A stretch of 9,647 nt of DNA from an uncultured Burkholderiales bacterium (GTDB taxonomy: Bacteria > Pseudomonadota > Gammaproteobacteria > Burkholderiales > Burkholderiaceae_E): assembly GCA_903831925.1 (NCBI GenBank), contig CAIKZV010000371.1, positions 1-9,647 of the forward strand, in the 5' to 3' direction. Positions within the stretch are counted from its first letter, which is position 1; each line of letters opens with the position of its first letter. Below are positions 6,261-9,647 of this stretch, one piece after another. The translations under genes and the position numbers were made by a program. Under the pieces are notes generated by a model. The model was given only the letters and a program-made list of their open reading frames with translations, was not told the origin of the DNA and did not search any database.

Positions 6261-6562
6261 GAGATTGCACGACGCCAGCAGCGCGGCAGCCTCCATCAGG
6301 CGAATGCTTCGATGGCTTTTTCGACCCTGTCGCTGAATACCCAAGCTGAACCTTTCGGCTGATCGTTCCAGCGGGTCATGTCTCCTCAGCCAATAGGTTG
6401 AGTCCCGGCGCCGAGTAGCGCCAAACCGGGCGGCGGTCAAAGTTCCGCCCGACACCAGACGGTCCATGACCGTCACCATCCCACGGTCTTCACGGCGTGG
6501 GGGGTTTGAGTGGTCGCCAGCATGCGTGGCGGTTTGTGCAGCTTTCGCTGCCAGGAGAAAGG
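6261..6562 (+). ncRNA. Candidate structured 5' leader RNA of the lytic transglycosylase gene (unrecognised)
   Basis: This non-coding stretch follows the strong promoter and can form a chain of hairpins. GACC-bulge-CGCTG (6323-6335) pairs with CAGCGGGTC (6369-6377) and encloses AGCTGAA/TTCGGCT (6344-6360). CTCAGCC-AATA-GGTTGAG spans 6385-6402, and CCCGG/CCGGG (6404-6430) has CGC/GCG inside it. GGGCGG/CCGCCC spans 6428-6450, GACGGTC-CAT-GACCGTC 6458-6474, CCCACG/CGTGGG 6480-6501, and GCAGC-TTTC-GCTGC (6538-6551) ends one base before the Shine-Dalgarno site. The third-base periodicity of a protein is not evident and no good reading frame spans it. The GGG at 6428-6430 is shared by two stems, so those are mutually exclusive. 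It fits a cis-acting riboswitch or attenuator, or a separate sRNA. It matches no riboswitch, 6S, tmRNA, SRP or RNase P signature that I know. Both ends are inferred. Confidence 0.45.
6293..6321 (+). terminator. Possible weak attenuator-type terminator early in the leader
   Basis: CCATC (6293-6297) can pair with GATGG (6311-6315), followed after one base by five Ts (6317-6321). The stem is only 5 bp with a 13-base loop, so as an intrinsic terminator it is weak. Its place about 55 nt after the inferred start site is what would be expected for premature termination ahead of the transglycosylase gene. It could equally be part of the larger leader fold. Confidence 0.22.
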
Positions 6563-7612
6563 ATGTCTCAGCAACGCAGAATCGATCTGCTTTTCAGAAC
6601 AACTGTCGCGCTCATCGGACTTGGACGATCGGTCCGGTCTGCAGGACCGATACTGGCCATGGTGCTGGTGGTCGTCGTCGCGGTTCACGGCACGCTTGGC
6701 GGTGAAGGGGCGCTGCAGGCGGCCATCGCGTCGCATCGCGAGCCTGTCGACATGCTGGCGTCGTTGCAGTCAGGCCGTGAGATGGCGCAGGCCAGTGCGT
6801 TGCCCAACGAGTCTGATGCTAAAGCGGCGACCGAGGGTGCTGCGCAGCCTGTCGTCGATGCCCCGCCGCCCGAGTCTGTCCTGCCTGCGACCCCAGCCGT
6901 GCGCCTTGATCGGGAGCAGAGCAATATCGCGCGCTTCATCGCGTCCCGATACCGCACCACGCTCGAGACCACCAACCAGTTTGTCTTTCACGCCTATCAG
7001 GCGGCTCGTGATGCCAAGATCGATCCGATGCTGGTCCTGGCGGTCATGTCGGTCGAGTCGAGTTTCGATCCGCGTGCCCAGAGTTCGGCCGGCGCCCAGG
7101 GCCTGATGCAGGTGTTGACGAAGGTTCATGCTGAAAAGTTTCTGCCCTTCGGCGGCATCCCGGCGGCCTTCGACCCGGTGGCCAATATTCGCGTCGGCAG
7201 CAATATCCTCAAGGAATATCTGAAGCGCGAAGGGACGGTTGAAGGGGCGCTCAAATCGTATGTGGGCGCGGCATTCCTGCAGGACGACGGCGGATACGGT
7301 CAGAAAGTGCTCAATGCCCGCGAGCGGATTGCGGCTGCTGCTGCCGGCAAGCCTTTGCCGCCTGAGCTGGTGATCGCGGCAAAGCCGCCGCGCGGCGATG
7401 CAGTCGCTGTCGACGCGTCCACCTCGGTGGCAGCCAATCTTCAGGCTGATGCCAAGATGACCGAGGGTCCTTCTGCGCAGCGCAACGACCCTGAGAATCG
7501 GGAAGGCAGCCGGGAAGCAAGTCTGGTTGCGCCGGCCGCAGAATCATCGCAGTCGGGTCAAAACCGCAGTCAGGGTGGGGCGACTGCCTCGCAAGGCTCG
7601 GGAGAAATCTGA
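6563..7612 (+). CDS. Membrane-anchored lytic transglycosylase (SLT/GH23 domain)
   Basis: This enzyme cleaves the MurNAc-GlcNAc bond of peptidoglycan with formation of 1,6-anhydroMurNAc. The 349 residues comprise a short cytoplasmic N-terminus with several arginines, one hydrophobic segment (about 29-46) that is an uncleaved anchor or signal sequence, and an Ala/Pro-rich linker (about 75-115). The SLT domain (about 137-256) follows, then a low-complexity Ala/Ser/Gln/Glu tail (about 260-349). Catalytic E165 lies in LAVMSVESSFDP; SSAGAQGLMQV (174-184) and FDPVANIRVGSNIL (203-216) are family motifs. The usual AYNAGP is replaced by SYVGAA (232-237), followed by DDGGYGQKVL. The ATG at 6563 is chosen over an upstream in-frame start at 6497 because AGGAG (6553-6557) lies 5 nt before it and the upstream extension is leader hairpin sequence. 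The gene is monocistronic by context, since the next gene converges. Expression is likely set by the strong promoter and the structured leader. Confidence 0.93.
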   Translation: MSQQRRIDLLFRTTVALIGLGRSVRSAGPILAMVLVVVVAVHGTLGGEGALQAAIASHREPVDMLASLQSGREMAQASALPNESDAKAATEGAAQPVVDAPPPESVLPATPAVRLDREQSNIARFIASRYRTTLETTNQFVFHAYQAARDAKIDPMLVLAVMSVESSFDPRAQSSAGAQGLMQVLTKVHAEKFLPFGGIPAAFDPVANIRVGSNILKEYLKREGTVEGALKSYVGAAFLQDDGGYGQKVLNARERIAAAAAGKPLPPELVIAAKPPRGDAVAVDASTSVAANLQADAKMTEGPSAQRNDPENREGSREASLVAPAAESSQSGQNRSQGGATASQGSGEI

Positions 7613-7642
7613 GAGGCCATCAGGACCTGGTCGCGCCCCGGC

Positions 7643-7678
7643 TGCGTTCTTGGTTGCGTTCTGATTTGCGTCCTCAGT
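7643..7678. repeat. Tandem 12-bp repeat, three copies, at the 3' end of the aminotransferase gene
   Basis: TGCGTTCTTGGT, TGCGTTCTGATT and TGCGTCCTCAGT follow one another without gaps on the plus strand, sharing TGCGTYCT and then diverging. The third copy covers the aminotransferase stop codon (TCA, 7674-7676). Read on the minus strand the period keeps the gene's frame (12 = 4 codons), with GAACGC or GGACGC repeated. The adjoining last codons (AAT GAG CGT TAC) look like a further degenerate copy. This suggests local slippage duplication at the gene end. It forms no obvious terminator. Confidence 0.55.
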
Positions 7679-8900
7679 AACGCTCATTGCGCAGGACCGC
7701 GCCGATGCGACGGGCCGCTTCAAGCAGATTGTCCATCGAGTTGGCATAGGACAGTCGCATCCAGCGACCCGGCTCGTTGGCGCCGAAGTCCTGCCCGGGC
7801 ACCAGCGAGACATGCGCCTCTTCAAGCAGTCGTTTGGCCAGCAGCCTGCTGTCGCCGAACCGGCTGCAGTCGAGCCACACATAAAAAGCGCCGTCGGGGA
7901 TCACCGGGACACCGAAGCCCAGTGCGGTCATCGCAGTGACGATCGCATCCCGACGCTGCCTGAATTCATGGCGACGCGCCTCGAAGATCGCTTCGGATTC
8001 TGGCGCAAAGCAGGCGAGCGCCGCGTTTTGCGCAAGCGTCGAGGCGCAGATGAAAAGGTTTTGAGCGAGCTTTTCGAAGGCGCCGACCAGCGCCTGGGGT
8101 ACAACCAGCCAGCCCAGTCGCCAGCCGGTCATGCTGAAGTATTTTGAAAAGCTGTTGATGACGATGACATCGTCGCCGAGCTCAAGCGCGGTGCGCGGCG
8201 CGCCGTCATAGGTCAGGCCGAGATAGATTTCATCGACCAGCGTGAAACCGCCGCGCGCCCTGGCATAGGCGACGATGCGTGCGAGTTCATCGAAGGGGAT
8301 CGAGGTGCCGGTAGGGTTTGCAGGCGAGGCCAGCAAGGTGCCGCGCGTGGCCGGCGTCCAGTGTGCGGCCAGCAGCGCTTCGGTCATCTGAAAGCGGGTG
8401 TCGGCAAAGACCGGCACTGCGCGCGGTACGCCGTCGAAGGCCGCAACGAAATGCCGGTTGCAGGGATAGCTCGGGTCGGTGAGCAGCACCTCATCGCCCA
8501 CGCCGACCAGCGCGCAGCAGGCCAGGGTGAGCGCCGCCGAAGCACCGGCAGTGATGATGATGCGTCGCGGATCAATCGCGACGCCGTGGCGCTTTGCGTA
8601 GTCGCGCGCAATCGCTTCGCGCAAGGGCGTGATGCCCAGGGCCGGTGTATAGCCTGTCTGGCCTGAGCGCGCGGCCAGTTCGAGCGCCGCGAGCACCGGT
8701 TCGGGTGCGGTGAAGTCCGGCTCGCCGATCGACAGATGGATGATCGGCAGGCCCTGCTGCTCCAGGGCCAGAGCCTGTTTGACCAGCTCCATGACCTCGA
8801 AGGACGCGATGTTGGCGTTGCGGGCGGCGAGCGGATAGCCGGGCAGGGCGCCCGTCGCGGGCTGCTGTGGTGAGACGAGCGTGCTCAGGATTGCACCCAC
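7674..8900 (-). CDS. PLP-dependent aminotransferase, class I/II (fold type I)
   Basis: This is a cytoplasmic transaminase of about 408 residues in the aspartate aminotransferase superfamily. Numbering from the GTG at 8900, visible landmarks are SIGEPDF (57-63), GYTPALGITPLREAIA (83-98), SPANPTG (192-198, N195 for PLP), VDEIY (222-226, D223 under the PLP ring), SFSKYFSMTGWRLGW (250-264, Schiff-base Lys K253) and MRLSY with R382, the substrate-carboxylate arginine. The amino-acid specificity is not evident. The start is uncertain: an in-frame TTG at 8919-8921 has AAGG only 3 nt upstream and overlaps the rhodanese gene by 37 bp, whereas the GTG at 8900 has no Shine-Dalgarno site and overlaps by 16 bp. 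Either way the N-terminus before PLAARNANIASFEVMEL is about 20 residues longer than usual and poorly conserved in character, so translation is probably coupled to the upstream gene. It converges with the transglycosylase gene across 61 bp. Confidence 0.9.
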   Translation of the reverse strand: MGAILSTLVSPQQPATGALPGYPLAARNANIASFEVMELVKQALALEQQGLPIIHLSIGEPDFTAPEPVLAALELAARSGQTGYTPALGITPLREAIARDYAKRHGVAIDPRRIIITAGASAALTLACCALVGVGDEVLLTDPSYPCNRHFVAAFDGVPRAVPVFADTRFQMTEALLAAHWTPATRGTLLASPANPTGTSIPFDELARIVAYARARGGFTLVDEIYLGLTYDGAPRTALELGDDVIVINSFSKYFSMTGWRLGWLVVPQALVGAFEKLAQNLFICASTLAQNAALACFAPESEAIFEARRHEFRQRRDAIVTAMTALGFGVPVIPDGAFYVWLDCSRFGDSRLLAKRLLEEAHVSLVPGQDFGANEPGRWMRLSYANSMDNLLEAARRIGAVLRNERY

Positions 8901-9379
8901 GGTAAACCGGCGGCGCGCCAACCGCCTTTGCTGCCACGCTGCTTGCGATCATCGAGATCGCCTTCGAAGCCTTCGAGGATATTGATGGCGCGGCCGTAAC
9001 CGGCTGCGGTGGCCATGTTGGCCGCCGACTGCGAACGCACACCGCTGCGGCACAGAAACATCACCGGCGTGTCGGTGGTCGCATGCTGGCCAAGTTGCGC
9101 CAGAAAATCGGGGTTGGGCTGCTCGGCGCCATAGGCGCGCCACTGCACCAGCGGCACCGCATCGATGTGACCGACATAAGCCCACTCGGCCTGGGTCCGC
9201 ACATCGATGAGGGTGGCTGCGCCGGCCTGGTGCAGGGCCCAGGCCTCAGCAGGGGTGACGTCGCCAAAATAGCTCAGACCCTTGGCGGTGGCGCGTTGTG
9301 CGGCACGCGCCAGAATGGTTTGCGGGTTGCCGATTTCGGCCGACTCAGTCTGAGGTGCGCGCAAGGGATCGTGTGTCAT
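8885..9379 (-). CDS. Rhodanese-like (sulfurtransferase) domain protein
   Basis: This is a 164-residue single-domain rhodanese without signal peptide or membrane segment. The domain spans about residues 38-150: VTPAEAWAL at the start, LIDVRTQAEWAYVGHI (58-72, the CH2A-like DVR...E..G.I pattern), and the active loop CRSGVRS (110-116) with persulfide-carrying C110. The tail NILEGFEGDLDDRKQRGSKGGWRAAGLPW is typical of a bacterial subgroup. Such proteins pass sulfane sulfur to acceptors such as cyanide or thiols, or serve in thiolation pathways; the acceptor here is unknown. The ATG at 9377-9379 is preferred over the upstream in-frame GTG at 9424 because AAGG lies 7 nt before it and the longer form would begin inside a hairpin. 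Its 3' end overlaps the aminotransferase start region, and it lies 67 bp downstream of the CoA-transferase stop, so the three may form one transcript. Confidence 0.92.
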   Translation of the reverse strand: MTHDPLRAPQTESAEIGNPQTILARAAQRATAKGLSYFGDVTPAEAWALHQAGAATLIDVRTQAEWAYVGHIDAVPLVQWRAYGAEQPNPDFLAQLGQHATTDTPVMFLCRSGVRSQSAANMATAAGYGRAINILEGFEGDLDDRKQRGSKGGWRAAGLPWVQS

Positions 9380-9406
9380 CGACGAACCTTCATGTGGAGG
9401 TGAATT

Positions 9407-9434
9407 GGCCTGTGAGGCTAGCACCTCACCGGCC
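9407..9434 (-). terminator. Near-perfect hairpin after the CoA-transferase gene (terminator or processing hairpin)
   Basis: GGCC-T-GTGAGG, a 6-base loop, then CCTCAC-C-GGCC: ten base pairs with one mismatch, beginning 12 nt past the CoA-transferase stop in its reading direction. GC-rich stems like this end or protect transcripts, but on the minus strand it is followed by AATTCACC rather than a U-run, so it is not a classic intrinsic terminator. It could separate or attenuate rhodanese expression relative to the upstream gene. Confidence 0.45.
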
Positions 9435-9446
9435 AGCGCGCATGAG

Positions 9447-9647
9447 TCAGGTTTCCTGAAGCGCTGCGCCCCCGGCGATCAGCGCATCGATCTGCGCGCC
9501 GGTATAGCCATGCTCGGCAAGCACCTCACGGGTGTGCTCGCCAAGCGAGGGCGCATGCCGAGTCACCGAACAGGGTGTCTGCGAGAATTTGATCGGGGCA
9601 CCGATCGCGCGGGTCTTGCCTGCCACCGGGTGATCGAGTTCGACCAC
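9447..9647 (-). CDS. CoA-transferase family III (CaiB/BaiF type), C-terminal end only
   Basis: Only the last 66 residues are inside the window; the gene continues past the right edge. They read as the C-terminal end of a family III CoA-transferase: VVELDHPVAGKTRAIGAPIKFSQTP, then a Pro/Leu-containing linker and LGEHTREVLAEHGYTGAQIDAL. The HPVAG...G.PI.FS.TP strand region and the LGEHT..VL...G helix are hallmarks of the family, which moves CoA between acyl groups (formyl-, carnitinyl-, succinyl-CoA and others). The catalytic aspartate lies in the unseen N-terminal part, so activity and substrate cannot be judged. The first visible codon, GTG, is most likely an internal valine. The gene is upstream of, and on the same strand as, the rhodanese and aminotransferase genes, with a strong hairpin in between. 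Confidence 0.88.
   Translation of the reverse strand: MVELDHPVAGKTRAIGAPIKFSQTPCSVTRHAPSLGEHTREVLAEHGYTGAQIDALIAGGAALQET

Noticed and set aside
6312..6362. Remnant of a DEAD-box RNA helicase N-terminus (MAFSTLSLN resembles RhlE starts)
   Set aside because: Only about nine residues are similar and the helicase sequence does not continue in any frame; most likely chance.
6323..6474. Match of the leader to a c-di-AMP (ydaO-type) riboswitch
   Set aside because: Short resemblances exist (a GGTTGAGTC stretch, then a hairpin, then a CCCGACACC stretch), but the conserved GGGGGA and CAGCUAAC elements are missing or out of order, so I do not claim it.
6497..6562. Earlier in-frame start for the lytic transglycosylase
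   Set aside because: No Shine-Dalgarno site is present and the segment is hairpin-forming leader; the ATG at 6563 has a well-placed AGGAG.

Overview
The window looks like a chromosomal core segment of a high-GC betaproteobacterium, plausibly of the Rhodocyclales or Burkholderiales type. The reasons are a groES gene behind a CIRCE operator, a class-typical UbiD, a periplasmic PBP4, and consistently GC-rich third codon positions. The taxon is an inference from gene content. I see no insertion sequence, CRISPR array, tRNA, rRNA, phage gene or attachment site, and no stretch whose composition stands out as foreign.

Left part (1-2336): the 5' portion of groES runs leftward out of the window. Upstream of it lie a sigma70-type promoter and a perfect CIRCE operator. 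Rightward from the same intergenic region runs a two-gene unit: a GT-A-fold glycosyltransferase-like protein with a DxD motif, and an EamA/DMT-family permease whose GTG start overlaps the preceding stop.

Middle (2315-6175): an NAD-type short-chain dehydrogenase lies on the minus strand, and its 3' end overlaps the 3' end of the permease gene by 22 bp. Divergent from it is dacB (penicillin-binding protein 4). Convergent to dacB is ubiD, the ubiquinone-pathway decarboxylase.

Right part (6176-9647): between ubiD and a membrane-anchored lytic transglycosylase gene is the largest non-coding stretch, 387 bases. It holds a near-consensus sigma70 promoter (TTGACC-16-TATAAT) and then about 300 nt of leader containing a chain of at least seven hairpins. 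Some of these are mutually exclusive, and one segment could mask the Shine-Dalgarno site. I do not recognise this RNA, and it is the best candidate here for something undescribed. Convergent to the transglycosylase gene is a minus-strand cluster read as CoA-transferase family III (partial), then a rhodanese-domain protein, then a class I/II aminotransferase.

Functional themes: dacB and the lytic transglycosylase both act on peptidoglycan, but they are separated by ubiD and are not one operon. The glycosyltransferase-permease pair is translationally coupled. The rhodanese and aminotransferase reading frames overlap.
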